The translations under genes were made by a program, and so were the position numbers. This document shows, piece after piece, positions 54,973 through 63,889 of a DNA stretch of 64,000 nt; position 1 is the stretch's first letter, and each line of letters begins with the position of its first letter. This DNA comes from Oscillatoriales cyanobacterium (lineage in GTDB: Bacteria > Cyanobacteriota > Cyanobacteriia > Cyanobacteriales > Microcoleaceae). Below the pieces are notes generated by a model that had not been told where the DNA came from, ran no database searches, and saw only the letters and a list, made by a program, of their open reading frames with translations. The DNA lies in the NCBI GenBank assembly GCA_004293365.1, contig RDYN01000029.1, forward strand, positions 30,808-94,807, in the 5' to 3' direction.

Positions 54973-55705
54973 ATTTCCCAAAAATCAGGAGTAATACAGA
55001 CATCGCCCCAATTTCATGTTTGTACGCTTTTACCAGTCAGATCGATCGCTTTTCCACTGTTGCGATTCAATATATATTTTGTATATAGCTATTCTCAAAT
55101 AGGTGAAGTATGACTGTGATTGAAATTGTTGGCTTATACCTTAATGTAATGTATAACATACGGTAAGAGGGCCCAAGCCCAACAAGATACCTTGGTGAAG
55201 TGAGAGGATGTATAAAGATAAGTGAGAAAGCACGGTAGTGGCGATCGAGTCAATCTCTGACTTTCGGGAAAAAATGACCGTACCAGCAGATAAATGAGTA
55301 GAAAATGAGCGAACTTTTGTCAGACGTGGTAGTGTTTGTAAATCCTGATGGGTTTTACCCTCAATCTTCGTACAAAGGTTGTGGGGCTTTTGCTGCCGTA
55401 TCCCAGCACAGGAGGCGGATAGAAATAGAAAGAATGCAGGAGTATGCAACCGCCCAAAATTAGTCTGTTAGTCCAGACCCCAGACCCCATTCTCTCTGAC
55501 CTGGAATTTTCGAGCTGTGACTGTTCCGGAAAACTACTCGGTACTAAGTCATATAGGATACAAGACAAACATCTCTACAAGTCCCACAAATCTAGGGACG
55601 CGCAGAGAATTTTGTACAAAATCTCTAGCGAACTGTATCCTGAAAAAACAATTCTTGATATGATATCGCGTGTTATTGGCGTGGTGTGGTGTGTGAGGAG
55701 CGAAG
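54973..55705. other. 733-bp non-coding region upstream of murC
   Basis: Separates the divergent nadD and murC. It has AT-rich tracts near 55070-55095 that could host promoters. A strong ribosome site GAGGAG precedes the murC ATG. Open frames on either strand look non-coding (no recognisable domain, unusual composition). No RNA gene recognised. Confidence 0.55.
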
Positions 55706-57262
55706 ATGCCGAGTTCTGTTGATTTCAGCGGGAGACCATTTCATTTCATCGGCATTGGTGGGATTGGGATGTCAGCCCTTGCCTACATTCTAGCGAAACG
55801 CAAGTTGCCCGTGTACGGCTCCGACATTAAATCGAGTCACATAACCGAGCGCTTGCAAGAAATGGGATCTCACATTTTTTGGCGTCAAGATGCCAGCAAT
55901 TTTGAAGTATTTCAAACGGCCCTCAACGGTAGCCGGGACGATCGCGGGGCAGCCGAAAAAGCCGCATCCTCGGCAGTCGCTGGCGCGGTAGGGACTTCCG
56001 TGGCGACAGCCGAAGCTCTCAAATTGAACGGCAAGGGTTCGGGCCCCCAAGCAATTGGGGGATTGCCTCAAGTAGTATGTTCGACGGCAATTCACCCGGC
56101 AAATGCCGAATATCGAGCTGCTTTAGATTTGGGCTGTCCGATTTTTCATCGATCGGATGTTTTGGCAGCGTTAATTCAAGATTACCAAAGCATAGCCGTA
56201 GCAGGGACTCACGGCAAAACTACTACTAGCAGCTTAATCGGCTTTATGCTGATGGCTGCGGGTCTGGATCCGACGATCGTGGTAGGAGGCGAGGTAAATG
56301 CTTGGGAAGGCAATGCCCGTTTAGGGGAAGGCCCCTACTTGGTCGCCGAGGCTGATGAATCCGACGGTTCTCTCGTCAAACTAATAGCCAAAATTGGCAT
56401 AGTGACGAATGTGGAACTGGATCATCCAGACCATTACGATACCCTCGACCAGGTAATAGACACATTTAAGGTGTTTGCCCAAAACTGTCAAACGTTGGTG
56501 GGCTGCACAGACGACCAAATCGTCAAAGACTGCCTTGCGCCGAATGTCAGCTACAGCTTGAATCCAGACAGCGGTGCTGACTACACGGCTTCGGACGTGG
56601 AATACGGCGCCTGCTGCACCAAGGCTGGCATTTGGGAGCGAGGAGCTTTCCTGGGGGAAATGGAGTTGAAGTTGCTGGGCAAACACAATCTCAGCAATGC
56701 ACTAGCTGCGGTAGCAGTGGGTCGATTGTTGGGGTTGGAGTTTTCGGCGATTGCGAAAGCGATTGTCGGTTTTGAAGGAGCTCGCCGCCGTTTTGAAGTG
56801 CGGGGTTTTCACAATGACATCCTGTTTGTGGACGACTACGCCCACCATCCCAGCGAAATTCGCGTTACCTTGGCCGCTGCTCGCTTGCGGATCGAAGGTA
56901 ACGAAAAGAATCCCAAATCAGGAAGAGTGGTTGCCATTTTTCAACCGCACCGTTACAGCCGGACTCTGACATTTTTGTCAGAATTTGCTCAATCTTTTGG
57001 GGATGCAGATTTGGTTGTGGCTTGCGATATTTATAGTGCTGGGGAACCGAATTTAGGAGAGATTACCGGGCAGCAGGTTGCTGATTTGATTGCTAAAGAA
57101 GGCCGAGAGGTTGAGTTTTGCCCTTCCCTAGAATCGGTCACCAAGTTTTTAGCCGAAAATCTGCAACCGGGGGATTTGGCTCTGTTTTTGGGTGCTGGCA
57201 ATCTGAATCAGATTATTCCAGAGGTGATGGCTTTTTATCAAGAAGCCGATCGCCCGGATTAG
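55706..57262 (+). CDS. murC: UDP-N-acetylmuramate-L-alanine ligase
   Basis: A 518-aa Mur ligase. FIGIGGIGMSALAYILAKR is the N-terminal nucleotide loop. SIAVAGTHGKTTTSSLIGFML near residue 167 is the ATP P-loop. AEADESDGSLVKL and NVELDHPDHY are the catalytic region, and FVDDYAHHPSEIRVTLAAAR belongs to the C-terminal domain. It adds L-Ala to UDP-MurNAc. An insertion of ~45 residues (about 73-118, rich in Ala/Gly/Ser) interrupts the N-terminal domain, making it longer than the usual 460-490 residues. It forms an operon with murB. Confidence 0.94.
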   Translation: MPSSVDFSGRPFHFIGIGGIGMSALAYILAKRKLPVYGSDIKSSHITERLQEMGSHIFWRQDASNFEVFQTALNGSRDDRGAAEKAASSAVAGAVGTSVATAEALKLNGKGSGPQAIGGLPQVVCSTAIHPANAEYRAALDLGCPIFHRSDVLAALIQDYQSIAVAGTHGKTTTSSLIGFMLMAAGLDPTIVVGGEVNAWEGNARLGEGPYLVAEADESDGSLVKLIAKIGIVTNVELDHPDHYDTLDQVIDTFKVFAQNCQTLVGCTDDQIVKDCLAPNVSYSLNPDSGADYTASDVEYGACCTKAGIWERGAFLGEMELKLLGKHNLSNALAAVAVGRLLGLEFSAIAKAIVGFEGARRRFEVRGFHNDILFVDDYAHHPSEIRVTLAAARLRIEGNEKNPKSGRVVAIFQPHRYSRTLTFLSEFAQSFGDADLVVACDIYSAGEPNLGEITGQQVADLIAKEGREVEFCPSLESVTKFLAENLQPGDLALFLGAGNLNQIIPEVMAFYQEADRPD

Positions 57263-57413
57263 CTTGCGGCCCGCCCCGAGTCGATCGCCCGGATGGCGGT
57301 GCAGGTTGTACCGACACTGCTGTCTGGCGACTCGCTCAAAACAGTCGCATAAGTTACGCAAACAGAATTTGCAACCACCTCTTCAAGCGAATGTATTTTT
57401 AAGGATTTTCAAG

Positions 57414-58370
57414 ATGGTGACTATATCGAATGACTCCTGTGTGAAGGAAAATCGGCGAGTGTATTCTCCTATTTCTTTGCAGGGAACTGACTGTAAAATT
57501 AATTCTCAAGTTTCGTTGGCGGGTCTAACTTCTTTCCGAGTCGGCGGCCCGGCCCAGTGGTACGTCGCTCCCCGCAGTCTGGAGGCTTTGCAAGCGAGTT
57601 TTGCCTGGGCGCACCATGAAGGGATACCGGTGACTCTCCTAGGCGCGGGTTCTAATTTGTTGGTGAGCGATCGGGGTTTGTCCGGTTTGGTCGTCGCCAC
57701 TCGCTACCTCAAACAGGTAAATTTTAATGCAGAAACAGGTCAAGTTACAGCCGGGGCGGGGGAGTCAATCCCCCGCCTCGCTTGGTTGGCGGCTAAACGG
57801 GGCTGGAAAGGCCTCGAATGGGCCGTTGGCATACCGGGCACTGTGGGAGGGGCTGTGGTGATGAATGCAGGCGCTCACAGGGGCTGTGCTGCTGATATTC
57901 TAGTCAATGCTCGCCTGCTATCCCCTAATGGTAAGGTGGAAATTCTCACACCAGAAGATTTAGGCTATCGTTACCGGACTTCAGTGTTGCAAGGGGGCGA
58001 TCGACTCGTAACAGAAGCGACTTTCCAGTTGCAGCCGGGATTCGATCGATCGCAAGTAATGGCAGAAACTAATAACAATTTCAGCCAGCGGCGGACGAGT
58101 CAACCCTACCACCTGCCTAGCTGCGGCTCAGTTTTCCGCAACCCCAGCCCCAAAGCGGCAGGCTGGTTGATCGAACAAGCAGGACTGAAGGGATATCAGA
58201 TCGGCGGCGCACAAGTAGCTCAGCGTCATGCTAATTTTATTCTTAACTGCGGGTCAGCAACGGCTAATGATATTTTTCAAGTGATCCGCCACGTTCAACA
58301 GCAAGTCGAGCAGCGGTGGTCGCTGTTGTTGGAGCCAGAAGTTAGAATACTGGGAGAGTTCCCCTTCTAA
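57414..58370 (+). CDS. murB: UDP-N-acetylenolpyruvoylglucosamine reductase
   Basis: A 318-aa FAD enzyme that reduces UDP-enolpyruvyl-GlcNAc to UDP-MurNAc. [91 protein letters not shown] and LEPEVRILG are conserved in order; the Ser in SCGSVFRNP is the proton donor. I chose ATG 57414 with AAGGA eight bases upstream; the longer reading from 57264 has a non-conserved basic extension. It follows murC by 151 bp. Confidence 0.93.
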   Translation: MVTISNDSCVKENRRVYSPISLQGTDCKINSQVSLAGLTSFRVGGPAQWYVAPRSLEALQASFAWAHHEGIPVTLLGAGSNLLVSDRGLSGLVVATRYLKQVNFNAETGQVTAGAGESIPRLAWLAAKRGWKGLEWAVGIPGTVGGAVVMNAGAHRGCAADILVNARLLSPNGKVEILTPEDLGYRYRTSVLQGGDRLVTEATFQLQPGFDRSQVMAETNNNFSQRRTSQPYHLPSCGSVFRNPSPKAAGWLIEQAGLKGYQIGGAQVAQRHANFILNCGSATANDIFQVIRHVQQQVEQRWSLLLEPEVRILGEFPF

Positions 58371-58432
58371 GGCATCATGGAAGTAATGCGGAAACGGCAC
58401 ACTGCCACCCCACACACCATCACAAACGAGTT

Positions 58433-58780
58433 ATGACAAAATCAGGACAAGGATTTGGCTTCGGCCTCGGCAAAATGAAAGAACTGACTGAAGCTTTCAA
58501 AAAAGCTCAGCAGGTTCAAGAAGGAGCTAAAAAGCTCCAAGAAGAGTTGGATGTAATGGAAATTGAGGGAACTGCCGGCGGCGGCTTGGTTAAAGTCTTT
58601 CTCAGCGGCAACCAAGAACCCCGCCGCGTCGAAATTTCGCCGGATGCGATCGGTGAAGGTGCTGATGTGGTTTCTGAACTCGTCACGGTGGCGATGCTGG
58701 ATGCCTACACTAAGTCTACGGCAACGATGCGCGAGAAAATGGAAGAACTCACTGGCGGACTGAATCTCCCCGGTTTCTAA
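58433..58780 (+). CDS. YbaB/EbfC-family nucleoid-associated protein
   Basis: A 115-aa protein with [56 protein letters not shown], the whole YbaB core, and [22 protein letters not shown] at the C-terminus. YbaB dimers bind DNA with little sequence preference. It lies downstream of murB and is probably independently expressed, with a spacer of 62 bp. Confidence 0.93.
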   Translation: MTKSGQGFGFGLGKMKELTEAFKKAQQVQEGAKKLQEELDVMEIEGTAGGGLVKVFLSGNQEPRRVEISPDAIGEGADVVSELVTVAMLDAYTKSTATMREKMEELTGGLNLPGF

Positions 58781-58786
58781 GCCACC

Positions 58787-58842
58787 AGTCATCAGTCATT
58801 AGTCATCAGTCATTAGTCATCAGTCATTAGTCATTAGTGATT
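58787..58842. repeat. Heptanucleotide tandem repeat (AGTCATY)
   Basis: Eight consecutive 7-bp units, AGTCATC/AGTCATT and a final AGTGATT, just after the YbaB stop codon. This is the cyanobacterial short tandemly repeated repetitive (STRR) type. Confidence 0.95.
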
Positions 58843-58946
58843 TATGTTTAACTAAGGGCTTGATAGCTAATGACTGGTGGATTGGTATGAAGCAGGAAAC
58901 ATTGGTAATTGGGAACAACAAAACATCTTTTTTCTTCTTCCTTCCA

Positions 58947-59001
58947 ATGACCGATGACCGATGACCGATGACCGATGACCGATGACCGATGACCGATGAC
59001 C
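58947..59001. repeat. Heptanucleotide tandem repeat (ATGACCG)
   Basis: About eight units of ATGACCG. Its reverse complement (CGGTCAT) nearly matches the upstream AGTCATY array, so the two arrays are in inverted orientation, about 100 bp apart. It ends just before the LMW-PTP gene. Confidence 0.95.
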
Positions 59002-59023
59002 TGTTTGACCAATTATCAATTAA

Positions 59024-59530
59024 ATGTCTTATAAATTATTGTTTGTCTGCCTCGGAAATATCTGCCGATCGCCCTCAGCCGAAAATATTATGAATCACTT
59101 AATCAAAAAAGCTGGTTTGAGCGATCGCATCACCTGCGACTCAGCGGGAACTGGCGGCTATCACATTGGCAGCCCCCCTGACAGCCGGATGACATTGGCC
59201 GCGAGGAAGCGCAAGATAGAATTGTTAGGCGAAGCCCGCCAATTTAACAGGAAAGATTTTGAAAATTTTGATTTGATTTTGGCGATGGATCGCGACAATT
59301 ATCGCAGTATTCTTGCTGTTGATACTGCGGGAAAATATAAAGATAAAGTGCGCTTGATGTGCGATTTTTGCCAGAAATACGACCTTAAAGAAGTGCCCGA
59401 TCCTTACTACGGCGGCCCGGAGGGATTCGATCGAGTAATTGATTTGCTGCTGGACGCTTCGGGGGGTTTGTTGGAATACGTTATCAGTCAGGAACAGTTC
59501 CAAGTAGGTGGCGACGAGCAATCAATTTAA
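59024..59530 (+). CDS. Low-molecular-weight protein-tyrosine phosphatase
   Basis: A 168-aa protein. FVCLGNICRSPSAE is the P-loop (C9-x5-R15, then Ser). CDSAGTGGYHIGSPPDSR follows, and EVPDPYYGGPEGFDRV contains the acid Asp (DPYYG). Such enzymes (Wzb/Etp) often control exopolysaccharide export by dephosphorylating a tyrosine kinase, but no Wzc gene is in this window. The C-terminus is slightly longer than minimal family members and overlaps the convergent GT-C gene by nine bases. Confidence 0.93.
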   Translation: MSYKLLFVCLGNICRSPSAENIMNHLIKKAGLSDRITCDSAGTGGYHIGSPPDSRMTLAARKRKIELLGEARQFNRKDFENFDLILAMDRDNYRSILAVDTAGKYKDKVRLMCDFCQKYDLKEVPDPYYGGPEGFDRVIDLLLDASGGLLEYVISQEQFQVGGDEQSI

Positions 59531-60940
59531 AAAAAGAGGCTTTTTTCGCCGGGTTATTACCAATATTGTAGGCGGGAGAACGCTAATAAAACTCGTAACT
59601 AGGGAGATTGCAGTTTTTCCCCCTCCCCCTCCCAAAATAATACTTGGCGATAAACAAAAAGTTAAACTTGTCAACACAAAATTGGGAGAATTGATACTTA
59701 AAGCAGCAATTGGTAGCAAAATAGAAGAATACCAAGGCATTAGCCAAGGTGTAGCAAACAAAAACAAAGTTAGAGTCGTCCATCCAATATCTGATACTAA
59801 ATTAATTTCCGAATCATTTTTGCGAAAGTACGATCTAATTAACGTCCCTGTGTAGAAGCCAATCCAACTTAAATATGTCAATTGTTTGAGCAATGAAAGA
59901 AAATTTGTGCGGGTTTCAAAGGTGACATTTGGCAATAAAGTCAAACATATATTAATCATGTGGTGAAACGATCGAGCTGTAGCCCCCGACACTCCCGGAT
60001 TTAACAAACTTCCCCAAGCTGAAACTGTTGGTAAAAATGTCGAAGTTATTACCGCGATAATTAATATAGAAAGTAATGCTGATGCCGCTAGATCTTTCCA
60101 CCGACGCTGCTTGCAGAGGAAAGCAACAACTAAGGGCAGCCAAATAATAGGTAATGTTTTTACTAGAAAACCTACCCAAATTGCTAAAATTGCAAAAACA
60201 TAACGTTGGTAATAAATACATCCTATTAAAACAATCAATGTATTGGCAACTAAAACATCAAGGTGAGCATTAGCTATCTGCTCGTTTAACAACATTGGAT
60301 TGATTAAATAAGCCATTGTTATGAAGTTACGGGTTTCAGAATTTGTTAGCAACCGCCAAATCAAGTAAGCATTGAGTGTATGTACCAACACGCAGATTAT
60401 TTTAAAAATATAAACTCCTAGTAAAGGGCTAATTGGTAGAGCAAGTGCTGATACCGAAAAAAAGAATAGAGAAACTGGGCCGTAGGTAGAAGTTTGCAAC
60501 CAGTGAAGAAAGGGAGATATAGCTGAGACAAAGCTATTGGATGTATTAAGATAAGGATTGATTTTATTTAAGGTCATCGCTCCGTAATGCAAGTACATAT
60601 AAATGTCATTACTTTGGGGATAAGCTATGAGGGCAAGGGCCAGAAAGGGGATTGCATACTTTAAAATTTCTAAAAAGCTGGAACCAATCTGCTTTTTTTT
60701 GATTAGCCAGATAATATATGTAACTGTTGCTATCAAATAGGAACCGTTAATTATAATTCTGATCGCACTCAAACCGCCGGTAGGGAAATCGTTATAGTTT
60801 TCTCCACCCTGTAAAACGCTGTAAAACTTGGTGATTCCCATTGATGCCATGGAAATAGAGAAAATTATGGAAGCTACTAAGGCGACAACATATAGAATTT
60901 TCTCATTTTTAAAGTAATTTTTGAGCGTGCTGTTATTCAT
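59522..60940 (-). CDS. Multi-spanning GT-C-type membrane glycosyltransferase
   Basis: A 472-aa integral membrane protein with about 12 hydrophobic segments (for example IIWLIKKK at about 80, FLALALIAYPQSNDIYMYLHYG at about 100-120, LLGVYIFKIICVLVHTLNAYLIW at about 175-197, and a C-terminal pair). The acidic motif NDIYMYLHYGAM in the first large loop is where GT-C polyprenyl-phosphate mannosyltransferases (GT87/PIG-M-like) carry their catalytic acid. It likely transfers a sugar from a lipid-linked donor outside the cytosol. The family is inferred, not certain. Confidence 0.75.
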   Translation of the reverse strand: MNNSTLKNYFKNEKILYVVALVASIIFSISMASMGITKFYSVLQGGENYNDFPTGGLSAIRIIINGSYLIATVTYIIWLIKKKQIGSSFLEILKYAIPFLALALIAYPQSNDIYMYLHYGAMTLNKINPYLNTSNSFVSAISPFLHWLQTSTYGPVSLFFFSVSALALPISPLLGVYIFKIICVLVHTLNAYLIWRLLTNSETRNFITMAYLINPMLLNEQIANAHLDVLVANTLIVLIGCIYYQRYVFAILAIWVGFLVKTLPIIWLPLVVAFLCKQRRWKDLAASALLSILIIAVITSTFLPTVSAWGSLLNPGVSGATARSFHHMINICLTLLPNVTFETRTNFLSLLKQLTYLSWIGFYTGTLIRSYFRKNDSEINLVSDIGWTTLTLFLFATPWLMPWYSSILLPIAALSINSPNFVLTSLTFCLSPSIILGGGGGKTAISLVTSFISVLPPTILVITRRKKPLFLN

Positions 60941-60988
60941 ATTTGTGGGATAAGTGTAGGTAATTTTAGTGCCAAAAGTGGTTGGCGG

Positions 60989-61723
60989 TTATCTGACTAA
61001 ATGGTGTTCCATGGCAAAGCGCACAAGTTCTGCCCGGTTGTTGCTTTCAGTTTTTCTGAACAAGCTGCTGACGTGCTTTTCGATGGTGCGATGACTGAGG
61101 TGGAGCCGATCGCCGATTTGAACATTAGAAAGACCTTCTGTCACCAAATCTAGAACTTCCTGCTCTCGTTGCGTCAAATTCGGAGTATTTCGGCTGCCAG
61201 ATGCACGCACGGCGTAGCTATCCCGTAAGGAATCGGTCGTTTCTGGCTTTTGAGTTAAAAAATCCGCTTCAGGCTGGTCATTGGCGATGAAACCTGCCTC
61301 TGTTGGGATAGGTTCGGGTTCGGGGGTGCGAGACGGTGCCTGAGCAATTAGAGCGTAGCGATCGAGCAAAGAGCGAATTACTGCACCCAATTCCGGGAGG
61401 TCAAAAGGCTTAGCCAGAAAATTATCGCACCCCATCTGATAGCCGCGAATCCGTTCCTGGGTGCTGGTGCGTTCCGTCAAAAAAATCACCGGTAGCAAGC
61501 GGAAAGCGGGACGAGTCCGAACTCGGCGCACGAATTCGTAGCCATCCATCTCGGGCATTGTAATGTCGGTAACAATCAAGTGCGGCTGAAATTCCTCTAC
61601 CAAGCCTAAAGCTTCTTTGCCGTTCTCAGCAGCGATTACAGAGTATCCGGCAATTTCCAGATAATCGGTAATCGACAAGCGCGTCGCGAAATCGTCGTCA
61701 GCAACCAGAATCGTCAAGGGCAT
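60989..61723 (-). CDS. NarL/LuxR-type response regulator
   Basis: A 244-aa two-component regulator. The receiver domain (residues 1-~125) has LVADDD, the phosphoacceptor D53 in IVTDITMPEMDG, and K at LAKPFDLPEL. The linker (~130-178) is Pro/Glu-rich. The LuxR HTH (~180-244) is NLTQREQEVLDLVTEGLSNVQIGDRLHLSHRTIEKHVSSLF. It resembles plastid/cyanobacterial Ycf29-type regulators, but the assignment is not firm. No histidine kinase is adjacent; the gene ends 48 bp from the start of the GT-C gene. Confidence 0.9.
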   Translation of the reverse strand: MPLTILVADDDFATRLSITDYLEIAGYSVIAAENGKEALGLVEEFQPHLIVTDITMPEMDGYEFVRRVRTRPAFRLLPVIFLTERTSTQERIRGYQMGCDNFLAKPFDLPELGAVIRSLLDRYALIAQAPSRTPEPEPIPTEAGFIANDQPEADFLTQKPETTDSLRDSYAVRASGSRNTPNLTQREQEVLDLVTEGLSNVQIGDRLHLSHRTIEKHVSSLFRKTESNNRAELVRFAMEHHLVR

Positions 61724-62059
61724 GGGCGGACATTAAAAATTAAACATGAAAAATTAAAAGTGAAATTAATCACTTTTAATTTTTAATTCTACTGTTTAAT
61801 TCTCTTTTTGACACTCCCCGGTCTGAAGACGCGGGGATTCTTAAGGACAAACATTGGAGGATGAATCCGTCCAAAATTTAACTCTTAAAGGGTAAGTCAG
61901 ATACCCACTACCCACTCGCTCATGGCTGAGTCTATGGCTACTTTTTTGCCTAACGGCTTGCAACTGTCGGGTTTTTCACCAACTAAGTTTCAACAAATTT
62001 ATCAAACCAAAATCAGTTTGTCAAGATGGGGCAGGCAGGATAAATCCTGCAACGCCCTT
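61724..62059. other. Intergenic with IS200/IS605-end-like palindromes
   Basis: 336 bp between pgi and the response regulator. It has a hairpin CCCCG...CGGGG followed by GATTCTTAAGG (61815-61845) and a G-poor middle. A second hairpin starts just inside the pgi coding end (62064-62084). No open reading frame with support. Confidence 0.6.
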
Positions 62060-62084
62060 TCATCCCTGGACTAAAGTCGCAGGG
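61811..62084. mobile_element. Possible non-autonomous IS200/IS605-type element (PATE-like)
   Basis: The left hairpin (ACTCCCCGGTCTGAAGACG, then CGGGGATTCTT) has the form of subterminal hairpins in cyanobacterial IS200/IS605 elements. The right hairpin is CCCTGGACTAAAGTC plus GCAGGG at 62064-62084. No transposase lies between. The boundaries are estimated, and it could be unrelated repeats. Confidence 0.4.
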
Positions 62085-63682
62085 TTTTCAGGGTATTTCT
62101 TATAACTTGCGGTTAAAGTAGCAGGCTGCGCTAATTTTCCCTCCAAAGCTACGCCCCGCCCGTTTGCGGCCAAATGCCGCAGAGTTTTGTAAATTGCCTC
62201 AATTTGCTCTGGCCTTCCTGCTTTTTTTGCTATCTCTGATACAGACAGAGGTGCTTGAGCGTCTTTGAGCACTTGCAGCACCAGTTGCTGCAAATCCAAC
62301 ACAGCAGCGGCCGCTTTTTTGCCAGCTTCGACTCCTGGTTGGTGATAGGCATTGACATTCACCAAGGAACCGTAAAAACCTACGGCTCTTTCGTAGAGGG
62401 CGATTAATGCTCCTACTGTCCGAGGGTTGACTTTTGTAATTGTGACAGTGATTGAATCTCGGTGATTTTCGTACAAAGCTTGTCGAGTTCCCTGCAACAA
62501 ACCAGATAAATAATCTCCCGAGGTGACGCCCGGTTCTACTTCAGGAGAAATTCCTTGTCTGTCTTCCAAAACTTCGATAAATGTTAGGAAGAAATTCGGC
62601 ACGCCTTCTCGCAGTTGCTGGACGTAGGCGTGTTGGTCGGTGCTGCCTTTGTTGCCGTAGACTGATATTCCTTGATAAACTGTGTTGCCGTCTAAATCTT
62701 TTTCTTTGCCTAGAGATTCCATGACTAACTGCTGCAAATAGCGGCTGAACAATAGCAGAGAATCTTTGTAAGGCAAAACTACCATGTCTTTCTCGCCGCG
62801 TCCGTTGCAGGCAAAATACCAGGACATGGCTAAAAGGGCGGCGGGATTGTTTTTAATGTCGGGAATTCTGGTAGCTTCGTCCATGACTTTAGCGCCGTCG
62901 AGCATTTCCCGAATGTCGATGCCTTGCAAGGCTGCTGGCAAAAGTCCTACGGCTGAGAGTTCCGAAGTGCGTCCTCCCACCCAGTCTGACATGGGGAAGC
63001 TGGCAATCCAGCCTTCGGATTTGGCTAATTTGTCTAGTTGGCTGTCTGTGCCGGTGATGGCAACTGCGTGTTTGGCGAAGTCGAGTTTTTGGGCTGCGAA
63101 GGCTTTTTGAACTTCGAGCATGCCGTTGCGAGGCTCGGGGGTGCCGCCGGATTTGGAGATTGTAATTACTAGGGTGCTGGCGAGTTTGTCTTTGATTTTG
63201 TTGAGGATGCGATCGATCCCAGCCGGATCTGTGTTGTCGATAAAATGAATTGCTAGGGGCGGAATGTCTGGGGATAAGGCTTCGGCGACGAATTGAGGGC
63301 CGAGGGCAGAACCGCCAATGCCGATCGAGATTATGTCGGTAAATTGCGGAGCAAATGGCGGTTTTATATCGCGGCTTTGAACTTTCTTGACAAATTCTTC
63401 GACTTGTGATATACCTTCGACTATTTCTTGTTTTAATTCTGGAGTGGGAGCTAAATCGGGGTTTCGCAGCCAGTAGTGGCCCACCATGCGGTTTTCGTCG
63501 GGATTGGCGATCGCACCTGCTTCCAAAGCTGTCATATCTTTGAAAGCTTTGTCAAATTTGGGCTTCAGTGCTGCTACCGCATCGTCGTCGAATCCCATCC
63601 GGCTGATATCGAGGTAAAGTCCCAATCCAGAGTGATAGTAAAGCCAGTCTTGATAGCGTTGCCAGAGTGCTGCGGCGTCCAT
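62060..63682 (-). CDS. pgi: Glucose-6-phosphate isomerase
   Basis: A 540-aa protein. [19 protein letters not shown] and [20 protein letters not shown] bind the phosphate. [39 protein letters not shown] and [11 protein letters not shown] carry the family signatures and active-site residues. Residues ~455-525 are a winged-helix-like extension ([33 protein letters not shown]) typical of cyanobacterial Pgi. The last eight codons overlap the palindrome at 62064-62084. It interconverts glucose-6-P and fructose-6-P in the cytosol. ATG 63682. Confidence 0.94.
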   Translation of the reverse strand: MDAAALWQRYQDWLYYHSGLGLYLDISRMGFDDDAVAALKPKFDKAFKDMTALEAGAIANPDENRMVGHYWLRNPDLAPTPELKQEIVEGISQVEEFVKKVQSRDIKPPFAPQFTDIISIGIGGSALGPQFVAEALSPDIPPLAIHFIDNTDPAGIDRILNKIKDKLASTLVITISKSGGTPEPRNGMLEVQKAFAAQKLDFAKHAVAITGTDSQLDKLAKSEGWIASFPMSDWVGGRTSELSAVGLLPAALQGIDIREMLDGAKVMDEATRIPDIKNNPAALLAMSWYFACNGRGEKDMVVLPYKDSLLLFSRYLQQLVMESLGKEKDLDGNTVYQGISVYGNKGSTDQHAYVQQLREGVPNFFLTFIEVLEDRQGISPEVEPGVTSGDYLSGLLQGTRQALYENHRDSITVTITKVNPRTVGALIALYERAVGFYGSLVNVNAYHQPGVEAGKKAAAAVLDLQQLVLQVLKDAQAPLSVSEIAKKAGRPEQIEAIYKTLRHLAANGRGVALEGKLAQPATLTASYKKYPENPATLVQG

Positions 63683-63842
63683 AGGAATTCTCTACGATTC
63701 TTATAAAGTTCGATCGGGCTAGTCGGGAATCAACCAATTGTAGTTTAACTACTCGCCGGGAATTCCCCTGGCATAACTGTACCCGGTTTGGTGGCCCCAT
63801 GAAAGGCTCTTAGATTGTAGGTACAGAAATCTCCAAATCTTC

Positions 63843-63870
63843 TTGACAGTTTTAGGGCAATCTGTATAAT
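63843..63870 (+). promoter_or_regulatory. Consensus-like sigma-70 promoter for tnpB
   Basis: TTGACA at 63843-63848 and TATAAT at 63865-63870 are separated by 16 bp; both hexamers are perfect consensus. Transcription would start just upstream of the AAGGAGG ribosome site at about 63876. Confidence 0.75.
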
Positions 63871-63889
63871 CCAGTAAGGAGGTATTAAG

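Noticed and set aside
55141..55722. Open frames on both strands upstream of murC
   Set aside because: No recognisable domain and atypical composition; treated as non-coding.
58787..59001. Possible CRISPR array
   Set aside because: Units are contiguous 7-bp repeats without spacers; this is STRR-type DNA, and no cas gene is present.
59508..59855. 115-aa plus-strand frame
   Set aside because: Lies antisense to the hydrophobic GT-C gene with no ribosome site or family resemblance; the minus frame has clear membrane segments.
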